A stretch of DNA of 64,000 nucleotides from Echinometra lucunter. Lineage: Eukaryota > Echinodermata > Echinoidea > Camarodonta > Echinometridae. The stretch spans positions 7,503,528 to 7,567,527 of the forward strand of contig CM057158.1 of NCBI GenBank assembly GCA_029962745.1, written 5' to 3'. A program made the position numbers and the translations under genes. Positions 1-12,600 of the stretch are shown here, one piece after another. Each line of letters starts with the position of its first letter. Positions within the stretch are counted from its first letter, which is position 1. Under the pieces are notes generated by a model that saw only the letters and a program-made list of their open reading frames with translations, was not told the DNA's origin and searched no databases.

Positions 1-976
1 TCTTCACTACATCCCGGCTGTATTGTCTTTAATCCCAAGCATTTAGGATAAGAGTAGTCCTTGGTGTGGACAGGGTGTGAAGTCTCCTGTCATCTTGTGT
101 CATCCATATTAGCTGATCGCTCTCTCTTTTATCAAGGCAAACATTTCTTTTCTTTGACGTAACTGAATAAACTTGAGGTAATCATATCTTGCGCCAAATG
201 GGCAAATGGTTTGTGTGGACAGGTCGAGTGATAGGGATGGAATGACGTCTGTTAATGATAGTCAATGAGGCGAGGAGGGGCGAGCAGGGGTCGGAAGGGG
301 GGGGTCTGATAGAGATCATGAATAGTCTTCAATAAGCTATCAATACGCCCTTAGAAGGAATAAAATAATAAAAATGAATCTAGAGTAATCTTGAATTATA
401 TAGAGATTGACGATTTCTGACGTCACCAACCCAGACATGAATAATCAAATAATATATTTGCATATTCAAAAGGAGGGAGAAGATTTGTAAGATATGATGT
501 CCTAATTCAGCACTTGGCCATTGGTTGGGGCTTTCAAATCATTATTTACAAGTAAAGTAGAGCATTATTGTAAATGTAAAAAAAAAATATTTTGTTCGAT
601 AAAAAGCTGAAAGAAAATATGAAATTACTGGATAATCATTCACTAGATGTCACAGCTGTACTGCCATCGTCACCATTGAAAATGACCAGCAAATAGGAAG
701 TACATACATACGTCTGACCAATATGAACAAAGAGCAGCTTGTTGCAAATGCACTTGTAAGTCTGGTTACAATACTAGCTCTAGAAAGGATTTAACAAAAT
801 GTAAAGGACATATACTTGGGCCCACCCAGATGTTTATAAACAGATTGTTACGCTTGTCAGAGCACCGATTTATCACGATTGCCCAATCAAGATGTCGTGA
901 CCAATAGTCATGTGACTAACCCATAATCCTTAGCACATACTTATGGTCGCTGTCGTCATTCTGCCAATCACGCATA
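1..976. other. No gene seen, AT-rich
   Basis: I see no splice-bounded open frame, RNA gene or clear repeat here. The notable sequence is a G-rich run near 290-305. The stretch ends at the left inverted repeat of the element that begins at 977. Confidence 0.5.
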
Positions 977-1354
977 ATTCCTAGTTTCTCGCCCCCTCCT
1001 CCTTCCTTTTTTTTTCGGCGAGCCTCAAATTTGATTTTATTTTGTAATTTTTGTTCTGAAATGAAATTAATTTTAATCTGAGAACATCTACAGGTGATCT
1101 AGACAATGAGGTTACCCCCCCCCCCAAAAAAAAAAAAAAACCAAACATTGATATCATTCGTTTCCACGTTGTTGTGAGCCTCTTGAGTGCTTATGTCAAT
1201 GAAATATCAAAAAGAAATATCAGTTAGAAAAAAAGGAGGAATTTATTATTAAAATTGTCCGAATAGCATTTCAGGTACAAAAAATATCACATATCAAATA
1301 ACATGGAACCCCCTCCTCCTCAATTTGAAAATATCCGGACGAGAAACTAGGAAT
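977..1354 (+). mobile_element. Inverted-repeat DNA element, family A, copy 1
   Basis: The two ends are inverted copies of each other: ATTCCTAGTTTCTCG on the left and CGAGAAACTAGGAAT on the right. The interior matches, on the opposite strand, the copy at 8173-8528, including the CCTCCTCCTTCC block, a C-run next to an A-run (C11 then A15 at 1115-1140) and a GACAATGAGGTTACC segment. It is 378 bp with no open frame, so it fits a non-autonomous (MITE-like) DNA transposon. I could not find a convincing target-site duplication, so no superfamily is assigned. Confidence 0.7.
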
Positions 1355-2099
1355 CACTTTTAATTGGCCCAATCTCTTGACAAAGTTGACAAAAGAGGAG
1401 CGGTAGATAACGTAGCTTTAAAATAGCGAACTAACATGATTAAAGTAACTTCCAGTGGATTTCTCCCGTAGTAATATGCATAATTTGAGAAGCGATTTCA
1501 AATGTATTTCAAAAAAAGGCATGTCTCTCATGATCAGTTTATCCTAGTGTAATTAATTTGATTGCCTAAAATTGCAATATTTAAAGAGGATTATGCAAAA
1601 ATTACATCCTTCTCTCATTTGGTTGATCAACTTTGAATTACATTAACAAACAAACAAAAAAACGACAAAAGAAAATAACTATCGTTTACGTTATGTGTGT
1701 TGTATCTTGTTGTTTGTTTGTTTGTTTGTTTTTTGATAGTATGTATTTATCCACATTACCTCTTTGATAATTGAATCGTTCGTTCGAAGTTATTATAGAT
1801 ACTTTAAATTATTCTAGTAAGAACAAAACACACAAAAAAATTACCGAAAGCCTAAATACCTTTAGGCCTTCACTTTTTAAAAATTTCACGTAAATTCAAT
1901 ATCATGTATCAGTATATCATCCTCCCTATATGGAGGTCCCTATAAAGACAATACTCTGTAGAAGAAATTTTGATTAGATACAACAATGGATGCACATTTG
2001 GATCTGTGGTGTTTGAAAAGGGATTACGGTAGGTGGAAGATGAGAGAGTACCGGGGTGTACAAGTACACCTACCCCCCCCCCCCCTGACACCATAGGCT
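1355..2099. other. No gene seen; short simple repeats
   Basis: AT-rich sequence without a supportable exon. It holds a (TTGT)n tract at about 1708-1734, with a related AAAC-type tract at about 1643-1660 on the other strand, and a C13 run at 2073-2085. Confidence 0.5.
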
Positions 2100-2560
2100 A
2101 GCTTAATGTCTACATCATACAAAACACGAGAGGGAGAGCGGAAGGCGATAATAAAACCTGATGGGGGGGGGGGGGAGTAGGATCACACACATCTATCCGA
2201 CTCCCCACCCTAACATCGTAAGAATATTACTCGTTCATCAGTATTTACCTTAGGCTAAACCTTGGAGGAGAGCGTAAAGTGATAATAATTACAGACTAAA
2301 GAAGGAGTGGGGGAGGGTATTAGTACCATTAGTAAATATAGTCCGCAGATGCGCTACCCGTCTAAGAATCTTGTTGGGCTCATGTAGTAAGCATATACTC
2401 GTTCGTCAATGTTTACCTCAGACAAACTAGAGAGGGATAGCGGAAGGTGATGATACAGGCTAAGAGATGGGCAAAGGAAAAGATGACGAGGAAAAGAAAA
2501 CAGAGTTACGGAACGAGGAGTCTGATGCACAGACAAGGAATAACAACACTCACTCTCATC
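2100..2560. repeat. Worn tandem repeat, about 160-bp unit
   Basis: A block of the form ACTCGTTC.TCA.T.TTTACCT.AG, followed by GAGAG..AGCGGAAGG.GAT.AT.A, recurs. The first part is seen near 2229 and again near 2398. The second part is seen near 2133, 2270 and 2430. The spacing is about 140-165 bp. Copies differ at many positions and by indels, so this reads as an old minisatellite. A G13 run at 2163-2175 interrupts the first unit. Confidence 0.45.
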
Positions 2561-4769
2561 GTGTAGGGAAGATGCACCGGTCAACATCATCACGGTGATA
2601 CTTGTTTAATCATCTTAATAGCCTGTCTCAAAGCCGAGTGGATTTTTCTGCTCTAGATAAAACCTTGTACTGAAACATGAGTTTCAAGGTTACTTGATAA
2701 GCCTTTACTTCAGTAAAGACTAATCCAGTTATCTTGTCATTTTTTCACCTGTTTCAGTCATATAACGATTAACTATTGATACTTTTTGTACTGAATGACT
2801 TTATACATAATTGCCATAACAATAATGCTATCTCAATCTAAAGATATGTTTTCGAACTTGAGCCTTAAAATATCTTAAGAGTTGGGCATTAAAGTCAGCA
2901 ATATGATTACACCTAAAATTATAAATGGTGTGCCTTTCTAATATTTGAACTTATTTAATTTGAGATTATTTTCATAGTCGGAAAACTGGATGATTGTTAG
3001 GAGTGCAATGCAGAATTTTCATTGCATCTTTTATGCAAATGTATTTCAGAGAGATTACTGATATTATTAGATGCTGCCTTTGGGAGAGTACGAACCCTAA
3101 TTCTGAGTGTGGATGATATTACCAGAAAAATTGAATTGTTGAAAACTGAATATTTTTTGGATATCACGGGACCTATAAAACAAATCCACAACATTTAAAA
3201 TCTGAAATGATCATCATAAATGTGTTGGCATACCTCTAATGCCATCGTGTACATTTCAGTTATGATTTAAGCGTGAGCTCAATAAATATTGAGCACTCAT
3301 ATCTTGTTTAATCAAGAAATCTATTTCCATTCAGTATTTTTGTAGTATCGCGCTTGTCTAGGGTTTCTTTCATCAATTTCTTGATGACGCTCATTTCCAG
3401 TCATACTCAAACAGTTCCTCTCGAATTGTGGATATCTTATTTCTCCAGCTATACGATTTTGGTGTATTTTTCCCTGATATGTTAAGAAAGCTAAGAAATT
3501 TGAACATGCAAAGAAAAACGAAAATTAATTGTTATACCTGAAGATAAAATTTGAGAGAATTGACAACCCACATGACCTCAGGAATATGGGATCTCCTTTC
3601 CCGTTTGACACTTACATTCTTTAGCCTAATTGTCTCTCCTTCAAACGAAAATGATAATATAAAATCCTTCTCTATATTCTTTTGTGTGTTTCTTAGTTTA
3701 AAGCCAATCCCTGACAGGACTACATAATTTCTTATCTTAAAATGCCAAAAGGGGGTGGGTATTCAGTGATATAATCAAAGACGACCAGTGGTTTCTTCTG
3801 TCTATATAGTGTTCAAAAGATGGTGTTGGGTCTTTATGGAAGGTTAGTGACCTTTGGTCAAATTCTGGTAGGGGCTCAAAGAACTTTCAGGGAGCCCTTC
3901 CCTCCCTGCATGCTTGCGGCAGCACGCAGCCCCTCTCTTTGTTCTATAAATGACCGGTCGTGTTCACACCACCCATTGTTTTATCCGTGGAGGTCAATGA
4001 CCGATGCATTTACACCTGAGCAGCCAGAGCTCAGAGCGAGCCACCCACCTCTTTCCCGAAGATACGGGGCGTGACAGGGAGCTCATGACAAGATCAAAGC
4101 AAATCTCCCTCTCACCAACCTTTACCAAGGTGTGAGCGCGTCAAAAGGAAAACAGGTTCTGATCCTCCCCAATAATACAACGCCATCTGGCAGCGTTCGA
4201 ACGACGAGTCGAGAAAGAGAAGGAAAAACAAAAAGGAACGACGGCAATCATTTAGGAATTGTAAACAACAGGTATTGTAGGAGGTATCAAAACCACTCGG
4301 CGCAGATATTTAGCTAAATCTTATCATCCCCTCCTCCCCCACCTCCTTGAAAATGAATTGAATTTTCAGTTTCCTCGCCGGGCGCGCCCGCTTGGTCCCA
4401 GTCGCAATCATGTCAGTAGTGCCTGTGGCGAGTTTCAGGGATTTAGGGATAATCAGTTTAGATGATGACTATTTCCATCGAAGAGATAGCTCCACATTCA
4501 ATCGGAATGACATACTTGGTTTTCCTTTGTTTTTTTTTTTTTTTACCCCATCAAACTATTGTGGATTATTAAGTTGATGAAAAAGAGAGCCCCCCCCCCC
4601 CTGCACACTCACCAGGCTGCCTCGGAAGTTCTATCAGTATCACAAGAAAACAAACACACATTTAAACTATCATTTGAATTTCATTCTGTTATCTATATAT
4701 CTTTATTATTTTGTAAATAACCAACGAATTAAAACTTGAAATTAAGGTATTGCATTATTGTGATATATT
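2561..4769. other. No gene seen; one GC-richer patch
   Basis: Mostly AT-rich with nothing assignable. The patch at about 3880-4090 is richer in GC, contains a TATA-like CTATAAATG near 3945 and an 84-codon open frame (3820-4074). The frame has no splice context or recognisable domain, so I do not call it a gene. A GGCGCGCC palindrome lies near 4381. Confidence 0.4.
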
Positions 4770-5330
4770 AAAGTAAAAGGCTAACATTGTGAGAATTTTT
4801 TTAAAATCTCACTTTGCTACTTGACAATGGTATAAACACAAGAGTTATAGTTTAAAAATACCAGTCTGAAAGTTTCAAAGTATAATGTCGAGGAAAGTAT
4901 TTTCAAATATTAAAAATGTAAACCAATGTTTGAAGAAAATATAGTGGTCGGTTGCACAGACTGGACATGAGGAGCGTGCATGTGCACAGAGTTCACCTGA
5001 ACAGTGTATGTGTATGCATATCATGTATAGTACGGTGGTGTGTGTGTGTGTGGGTGTGTGTGCGTGCATATCACGTATAGTACAGGGAGAGAGGTGAAGC
5101 CAACGGGGTTTTTTTTTTTTAATTGGTTGAAAATGCTCCTCTAGCTATTTGTCTCATGAGACCAACACTGATAAAACCGGCGTTTGCGTCTTATTAACAG
5201 TTTTTCATTTCAAATTATGGTTGGTTTCAGGGTTTCTGAGTACAAATAAAAGTACTCATACATGTTTCATCTCAGTTTGAGAATTTTTTAAATCAGCTGC
5301 TCACAAAGTTAGCCAATGCCTTTAACCAAC
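4770..5330 (+). mobile_element. Inverted-repeat DNA element, family B, copy 1
   Basis: This is a direct-orientation relative of the copy at 6732-7234. Long blocks are shared, for example GAAAGTTTCAAAGTATAAT, CAATGTTTGA, GGTCGGTTGCACAGA, CGTTTGCGTCT, AAATTATGGTTGGTTTCAGG and CTCACAAAGTTAGCCA. The right end GCCAATGCCTTTAA inverts to match the left end of the second copy. The left end of this copy is eroded. It also carries a (TG)n tract at about 5034-5062 and a T-run that the other copy lacks. There is no long open frame, so it is probably non-autonomous. Confidence 0.65.
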
Positions 5331-6549
5331 AGTTTTGTTTTATATCCACTCATCAATTCGTCTCATTACTTTAACCTCAGTGACATATTAACGGTATAAG
5401 GAAAATACAATTGTAGCTTCATTTCATACCGATTATATCTATCTAGTCTGCCTGATATATATATATATATATATTTCATATTTCCAAAGACCAAAGTGAC
5501 GTGGGCCCACGTAATACGTAAGCTGAAGAAAGACCTCAAAATACCTTGGACATATTCGACTCCTGGAAATTGGTTTTGCCGTGTACAGACTGGTACAGCG
5601 GTCTGTCGTGGGTAAAGACAATGACAGGGCATTACCAACCTAAGGCTTGGCCGGGGGGGGGGGGGAATCTGTCAATCTGGGTGGATTAATGCATCAAGGT
5701 CATCGATCAGGAAGGTGGTGTGGAAGGGTGCATCATAATTTCTTTTGATAGTCTCTTTCCCCCCTCTCCACTTAATATTGTATCCTTCCTTTCTCTCCTT
5801 TCTTTGCAACTCGATTTCGGGGCATGTCCCAGTGCCCTTCCCCCACCCCCGCTACTCCACTGGACTGGTACGTACTATCGTACGGGTTCACGGAAAAATG
5901 ATTCGAGGAATATTCCCAAACGGTGTAAAATCTGAAACCTTACACCTCTAACGGATACAAGAGATTTTTTGAAGACGACACATCCGTTATTTATTTTCAT
6001 AAAGGCAATTACTGTGCCATTATGCTCAATCCTTTTCCGGAAAATAATGTAGCAAAGTGGCAGTAAACTTAGTATTGTTCGATCACAAATGTATCTGGAC
6101 TTGAAACATGAGGCCTACCATATGATTAACATGCAGGCTTGGGGGGGGGGCAGACAAGCCTGTTTCATGACAAGACCCATGATGATAATGTGCACATGCT
6201 CCTCGGAGCGTCTTGCCGGTACAGCTCATAAATCAAAAGATTTTGATAGACCCCCCCCCCCCCCACACCAAAAAAAGTACACACTACTCTAACGAGGTAG
6301 TAAGGCAATGCAGCACGAGGACAGGGTCGGTTGACCACATTACCATAGACATGGGATCCATTCTTATCGTCATTATAATACCGGGCTGCAATGTCAGGTG
6401 ATCATAAGAGTACTTTCCATGCCTTTTAAATCTAACTTTTCTATCTTGCTTTGTATGTATTTCATTTCGGATGATCCCTTTCATTGCCGATCAGTCGTTT
6501 TTTATTAAATTTCTCGTTATACATAACCACAAGTCCATCATCCTTTAAC
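5331..6549. other. No gene seen; dinucleotide and homopolymer tracts
   Basis: Contains (AT)n at about 5453-5474, G13 at 5653-5665, G10 near 6140 and C14 at 6251-6264. Short open frames around 5720-5950 lack splice signals and look like chance. Confidence 0.4.
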
Positions 6550-6706
6550 ACAGGAGCCGCGGAGCGTTTTTTAAAGTGGGGGGGGGGGGGGGGGCTGCCC
6601 ATGCGAACAAGCATAATCATTGCCGCATTATTGTATACTGGCCAACGTGTCTACTAAAAAAGGAGGGGGGCTGAAGCCCCCCCCCCCCCCCCCCTCGGCC
6701 CTGTTA
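6550..6706. mobile_element. Small element with facing G-run and C-run
   Basis: The left end ACAGGAGCCGCGG and the inverted right end ACAGGGCCGAGG match apart from one gap and a few changes, which suggests terminal inverted repeats. Inside, a G17 tract (6578-6594) faces a C18 tract (6677-6694). One strand could therefore fold into a long G:C stem with a loop of about 80 bases. There is no open frame. The MITE call is an inference from the ends only. Confidence 0.4.
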
Positions 6707-6731
6707 CACAATCTGGCTCAGTTATGATAAC

Positions 6732-7234
6732 TTAAAGGCATTGGTTAACATTGTTATGATTTTAAAGAAATCTTGTTTTGTTACTTGAAAATGGGATAAA
6801 CACAAGGGTTATAGTGTAAAAATACCAGTCTGAAAGTTTCAAAGTATAATATCCACAGGAAGTATTTTTAAATATCAAAAATGTGAACCAATGTTTGAAA
6901 AATATACGATGGTCGGTTGCACAGAATAGACATAAGGAGTGCGCATGCGCATATTACTCACCTTACCGTACTGTGTGTATTGGCGTATCACGCGGCGGGA
7001 GGCACATAACGGCATTTTCAAATTCAAGCAAAGTGGTCCTCTTAGTGATTGTCTCGTGAGACGAAGGATAATAAAATCGCCGTTTGCGTCTAACTTACAC
7101 TTTTTCATTCCAAATTATGGTTGGTTTCAGGTTTTTGAGTACAAATACAAGTACTCATACACATGTTTTATCTTAGTTTGAGAATTTTTTAAATCAGCTA
7201 CTCACAAAGTTAGCCATTGCCTTTAACATAGTAT
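6732..7234 (+). mobile_element. Inverted-repeat DNA element, family B, copy 2
   Basis: Better preserved than copy 1 at 4770-5330. The left end TTAAAGGCATTGGTTAAC and the inverted right end TTAAAGGCAATGGCTAAC form terminal inverted repeats of about 18 bp with two mismatches. The inner arms continue with weaker similarity. It is about 500 bp with no coding capacity, so it fits a non-autonomous DNA transposon. I could not settle a target-site duplication. Confidence 0.7.
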
Positions 7235-7499
7235 TTTTAAAAATAGAATTTAGATGAAACCGAATTGAACTGCATTAATTTTTGTCATCTTTCACTGTAA
7301 CGAAATTTGTCCTTCATTTCGAGGTAGACACAGTAGATAGCAATAAAGTTATTCATAACCCTTGGAAAATTTAAAGGCGTCAATCTCCTTGTTTAGTTGG
7401 TGGGAGTGTCCCTTTAAACTCGTCGTAGCCTGCTTGCAAACGATGACATGATGACATCGCACGATTGTAAAAACAAAGAGTGCGATAAAACACAAACTC

Positions 7500-7830
7500 C
7501 TTGAATATGTGTGATAACAGGGACCAGATAAGTGTGGCGAGTCACGCGAACCGGGATTAATTCGCCGAATATTCGACCACCGAAGAAGAGCCGCCCAGTA
7601 AATTTTTAAGTGGCGTATCCAGGCATAGGGCGGACGCCCCCATCCTATTGAAACCATCAAAATCCTTTATTATTCTTCAATGTGTATTACATATGACCCA
7701 AATAAATGTGGGGAGTCGCGTGATCCACAGAAGAAGAGTCGTCCACGAACCTGGTCAGAGGCGTACCCATCAAGGGCAAAGCCGGCAGACGCCCCACTCG
7801 TTTGGAGGCCAGGGGAAATTTTTGTTGTTG
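7500..7830 (+). repeat. Duplicated block sharing GTGG.GAGTC.CG motif
   Basis: Two stretches resemble each other in the same orientation. Near 7531 and 7708 both read AA.TGTGG.GAGTC.CG.GA, followed by GAAGAAGAG.CG, then GGCGTA.CCA and GACGCCCC. This is either a local duplication or two neighbouring copies of one dispersed repeat. No protein is supported. Confidence 0.35.
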
Positions 7831-8172
7831 TTGTTGTTGTCTTTTTTTTTCTTCTTCTTTTTTTTCTTTAAAGTGAGACACATCAAGCAGCGATGCCTCA
7901 TATTTTACTGAAAATTGCATAAATATTCGTGGTTGCAGCATGCTCATAATCTATAGCGCTGGTGTGCCTTTCGAAAAGTTCGGAAACTCAGGTCTTTTGC
8001 CCCCCCCCCCCCCCCCTTCGCACTTCTTGTTCATAAATCAGTCAAAATCAAATTTCATTTTAAAAAATTAAATCAGACAATTTTCAATCAAAGGACTTAT
8101 CAGGACTTTTTTTTTCTTATATAGTGCCTCTGAAATTACAGCGTTAGGCCAAGCATGGGCCAAGAAAGATTG

Positions 8173-8528
8173 ATTCCTAGTTTCTCGTCCAGATATTTTC
8201 AAATTGAGGAGGAGGGGTTCCAAGATATTTGATATTTGATATCTTCTTGTCCATGAAATGCTAATCGGACAATTCTAACAAATTTTCTCCTTTTTTTTTT
8301 CTTTTTGATATCTATTTGTGATATTTCATGGATACAAGCATTTTAGAGGCTCAAAACAATGTAAAAATGAATGGTATTATTTTTTTTTGGTAACCTCATT
8401 GTCTAGATGTACTCAGCTTAAAATCTATTTCATTTCAGAACACAAAAATAACAAAATAACAAAAATTTTGAGCCCTTCCCCCCCCCCCAAAAAAAAAAGG
8501 AAGGAGGAGGGGACGAGAAACTAGGAAT
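8173..8528 (-). mobile_element. Inverted-repeat DNA element, family A, copy 2
   Basis: This is the same family as 977-1354 but in the opposite orientation. The ends ATTCCTAGTTTCTCG and CGAGAAACTAGGAAT are both intact. The interior has the C-run/A-run junction near 8470-8500 and the GGTAACCTCATTGTCTAGATGTA segment seen in copy 1. It is 356 bp with no open frame. The pair forms a long-range inverted repeat about 7 kb apart. Confidence 0.7.
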
Positions 8529-9303
8529 TATTTTTTGATTTGGCCTTAGCTTACAGTTGGTCTAATATATTGACCCAGCAGCGAGTGGATGTACACAGGA
8601 TGTAAACAACTTATTTGACACGCCTTCATCCGAATTACGTAATGAGGTATGAATGAACCGTCTTGTTGGGAGTCGACTTCAAACCGCACGTGGGAGTGAT
8701 AGGTGTGTTCGAGCTTTTGGTATAAACTATTCTGTAATGCGACAGGAAGTTATTAAAGGCCACCTGGTATAATTTTCACTTCGGGAACGTCCCTTTGCTT
8801 TTGCGAAATTCTGAGAAAGTAGCAAGTACCAACTGAAACATGCCTTTTGCTTTTTGGAAACAGACTGAATTAAAATTTCCATGTGATGTGAATTTCCGAA
8901 TATTTGAAATACTTGAATCTATGAAATATAATCATTAAAGCTTACATTATCTGTCTTGTGTATCAGTTGCTATTCTTATCTTCTCTTTTCGAAACTATGA
9001 AGGATTTAAGACATCGAAGCTCCTCGCTACTATTTAGCAAAGAGGTTTAAAAAAAAAAAAAAACACCCTTCACAGGCCCACCCGTAAGTTTCCGTGTGGT
9101 GTGAAACCCGAGCCCACGACTAAACACGAGGCGGAAGCCAGAGGTGTGAACATCGGCACACGGGGAGCGGAAGAATCTTGCCTCACCGTTCGGCTGAACG
9201 ATGAGTGAAGATATATTTAATTTCATTTCATCTCTTGAAATCTTTCTCCTGATGATGACGAAGCCGGCAAAATTTATGCAGTTCACGAGCAGAGAGGGGG
9301 CAG

Positions 9304-9341
9304 AAGAGAGAGGGAGAGAGAGAGAGAGGGGGGGGGGGGGG
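9304..9341 (+). repeat. (GA)n followed by G-run
   Basis: A purine dinucleotide tract runs straight into a G14 run. The same polarity recurs near 22.1, 33.6 and 47.6 kb. The overlapping long open frames on both strands are products of this low-complexity sequence. Confidence 0.85.
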
Positions 9342-9624
9342 AATGGCGTAATGGCGGGTGCTAGGCCAGTCCAAAGGGTAAAATGATTTTTTTTTAAACA
9401 CATGGGAAAAGGGAGAAAATGAGAACAGAAAAGGGAGAAGGGGAAAAGGAAAGAAGAAAGTAGCATCCCTTCCTTAGGTTGCCTTGTCACATTTCCTTCG
9501 CCGATAAAGACCGGTGACCCCTCCTAAAAAGATGACGTGCCCCTTCACTGGATTGATGAATGCTACACCACAAAAACTAAAAGAGGGGAAGTGTCAGAAA
9601 TATGGAAGGCGTAAAGGAAGAGGG

Positions 9625-9650
9625 AAAGAGAGAAAGAGAGAAAGAGAGAC

Positions 9651-9684
<34 letters not shown>
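9625..9684 (+). repeat. Imperfect (GA)n microsatellite
   Basis: GAGA-rich purine tract with AAAG and CAGA interruptions, perfect over about its last 25 bases. Confidence 0.85.
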
Positions 9685-12600
9685 AGGAAGGGGGTGAGAA
9701 AAGGGAGGGGGAGAAGAAAATTCGTCACTGTTCGTCCATATTCAGCGATGGTATGTTGTATTTCAATGTTCTGCTGCATGACTCCCTAGTAACTTGTGTT
9801 GACAAGAATGTAAATGTACGAATAAGATGAGCAATGTTGCGCTCATGAAATGACAAAAACGATTTCAAAAAGATATGTATGACCAGACATTTTAATTTCA
9901 CCCATAATGGGGAAATTACGAGAAGGGTTCCTGAAGTTACTTTGAATCCTGTATACTGAATCTGGGTACATCGAGCCTTGTTCATAGGAGTGATAAGTCC
10001 ATAATTATATGATTCGACCGACACTGTGCGCGACGTGGTGATATCATATCAAATATCGTATTCTTTTTGTGTGTTGAATGTTGGTTGGGAAAAAGGACAT
10101 CTGCCTGCTTTTAGCGTATTTGAAAAAAAAAGATTTTGAAGAAATCATGAACTTTTCTTTAAAGTGCTTCAAACAGTAAAATGCAGCTGATCAATATATT
10201 CAGTCAAGTACTTTTAATTTACAGAACCTTAGATTTTTTTTCTATATTTCATCTTACATGTATAACTTCTGTATTTTTTTCCAGATAATGGATATTTATT
10301 TTCAAAAGAATTGTTGAATTATTTAATAAGGGGTTAATGTCCTTAATTACTGTCTATTACATTTTAGAAATACAGGAACTTTCCCTTCTTTAGCAAAACT
10401 GTTTAGAAATGCTACTAGCATGTTATTTGAATTGATTGAATTGATGGGGAGGGGGGGGGGAGTATAATCCGCCTTTGTCTTCTTATTTTCATTCGGTCAC
10501 AGTTTAGCTAGATGACACCTTAAAACTTTGAATAGTGATTTCAAAATACACAGTTTGATCATTTATCTTTTCTGCAAGATGACAAAGAAGACATTTGCTG
10601 TTTTGGGTGGACTGACACCACTCCAAACTCCACTTCAGTGATTTTGAGGTCATGTGATGAACACCCATTGATTGACAAGTCTTCGAAATCATTAGTGGGA
10701 GTTACCTAAAACCCAAATGAAGTTACTTATCAAGCAAATTTTCTCCTTGAATTTCTTTTCGTAACTGTAGGTGCGGACTTTCTTCAACTGTCTCTCATTT
10801 CGCTTAGTATGTTTACATCTTCTTAAGCCAACGTACGGTTTTCGACTTGGTGAAATTCATTTCATAGATCCATGGACGGATGTTCGTATTGTAAACGATA
10901 AGGTATCTCTTTACCTTGCTCGTGCAATTGTGTAGATCTTTCAGGGGCTGCGTTTACATACATGTTGTCTTTATGTTTGTAGGAACACACTGTTGTACGA
11001 ATTGATCATGTTGATGGCCAATTGCTATGCACAGAAACATGAAACGTCACGTCATTATTTTTTTTCTAACTTTATTTCAAATTAAGTGTTAGGCCTTGAG
11101 ATGATCTAGTAGTCCTGCAGCGCCAGGAGTGTCAATTCTGACAAACATGAGTGCTGTTATTATAATTATTAGTCACTTATAAAAGAGAAAAATTATTAGA
11201 AAAAAAAATGTATTCCAAACAGCAGCATATCGTCATATCGTCCTGGTGGCTCTCCTAGATGATTTCTTTGGCAAAATTATGTAGCCATTACTCTAGTGAA
11301 TGCCGAAACGCCAAGTTGTTTTTAAAACAGTAGTATTATCACATTACATTCCTTATCCCTGAAATCCATCGATGAAAGGCGTTATTTCATTCCTATAAGA
11401 TTTGATGTAGATGTAGCTTAAATCCTAAATAGAAACGATGATATTTTGCTGTGTAAACGCGCTTGAAACTGCAGGCCGTCCGTGCACCAAGCCGGAGCGC
11501 TGCTTGGATTACGAGCGTCACGAACTGGTGCGGAGATTGTACGGAATTGGGGGATTTGAAGCGAGATAGTATACGGTTGCAATATGATAAAGATGAAATC
11601 CCTCACAGCTTCTGGTGAAAGAATAGGAAATACCATCAGCTTTCATTTTCTTACAACTTTATGACATAATTTTTTTGGGGGAAGTGATCAGTTTTGATGT
11701 TGGAGTGAGGACGTTGTTGACAGGAGTGAGATGGTTGGTAAGCATGGTGACGGAGGATGATGAATGGGATGACGATGCTGAAGATGAGGATGATGGTACC
11801 ATTGACGATTACGACAATAGGTACAATATGAGCTGATAACTTTGTGAATTTCGGTTGAAATTATGAAATGTCTCGAACTGGTCAAGACAGTTACATTACT
11901 GGTATACAGTGTCCATCCTTGCCTTCTTTTCGACGGGGGCACAATCTGAACATGGGAAATCACGGCGGCCTATCACCGTATGGCAGCACAGGACCATTCA
12001 AAAATTTATCTTTATAATATTCAACCAAAAGGGCATGATGCACAACTAGGCCCTATAAGCTGAACTGAAAGCTTCTAAAGATGAACATATTCATTGAAAA
12101 AAATAAAGTGTAGTTTATGAAGCCTTTAAATGCATGCTGCTGTGGCCTAAAAGTTAGAATTTAGTGCCCTGATTGATTATGTACGGTTCCCATGAGATGG
12201 AGTTATCAAAATAGTTATCAAATCGATTCGACCACTCCTTGACATTAAGAGTACTTTGCGTAGTTCCCATTTTCTGTTAAGAAAAATCTTTCCACATACT
12301 CCAACAGACTCTTCGGGCTCACTTTAGTTAGATGTGAAAAAAACTTGAGGTCCTTTGCCTTCTTGCTGCATGTACTCTGTCTCGAATTGACGGTAGAATC
12401 TCAGCCGATACGGTCCATTAGTGGTGTTCTACAGCAACAAGAAACAGATCCCACTGTCTGCAGAAACTTCTGTGTTAATTTACGCCTTGCCGCAACCTCT
12501 TCCGCGTCAACGTGCACAAACCATGACGACAAGGTAATTCAAGGCAGCCAACAGAATACAGGAGTTGTCTTACACTTGATGTTCTTCTACTTATCTCTTT

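Noticed and set aside
9047..9490. 147-codon minus-strand frame
   Set aside because: Much of it is translated from GA/G and T-run low-complexity sequence; the ordinary part near 9060-9210 has no splice borders or motif.
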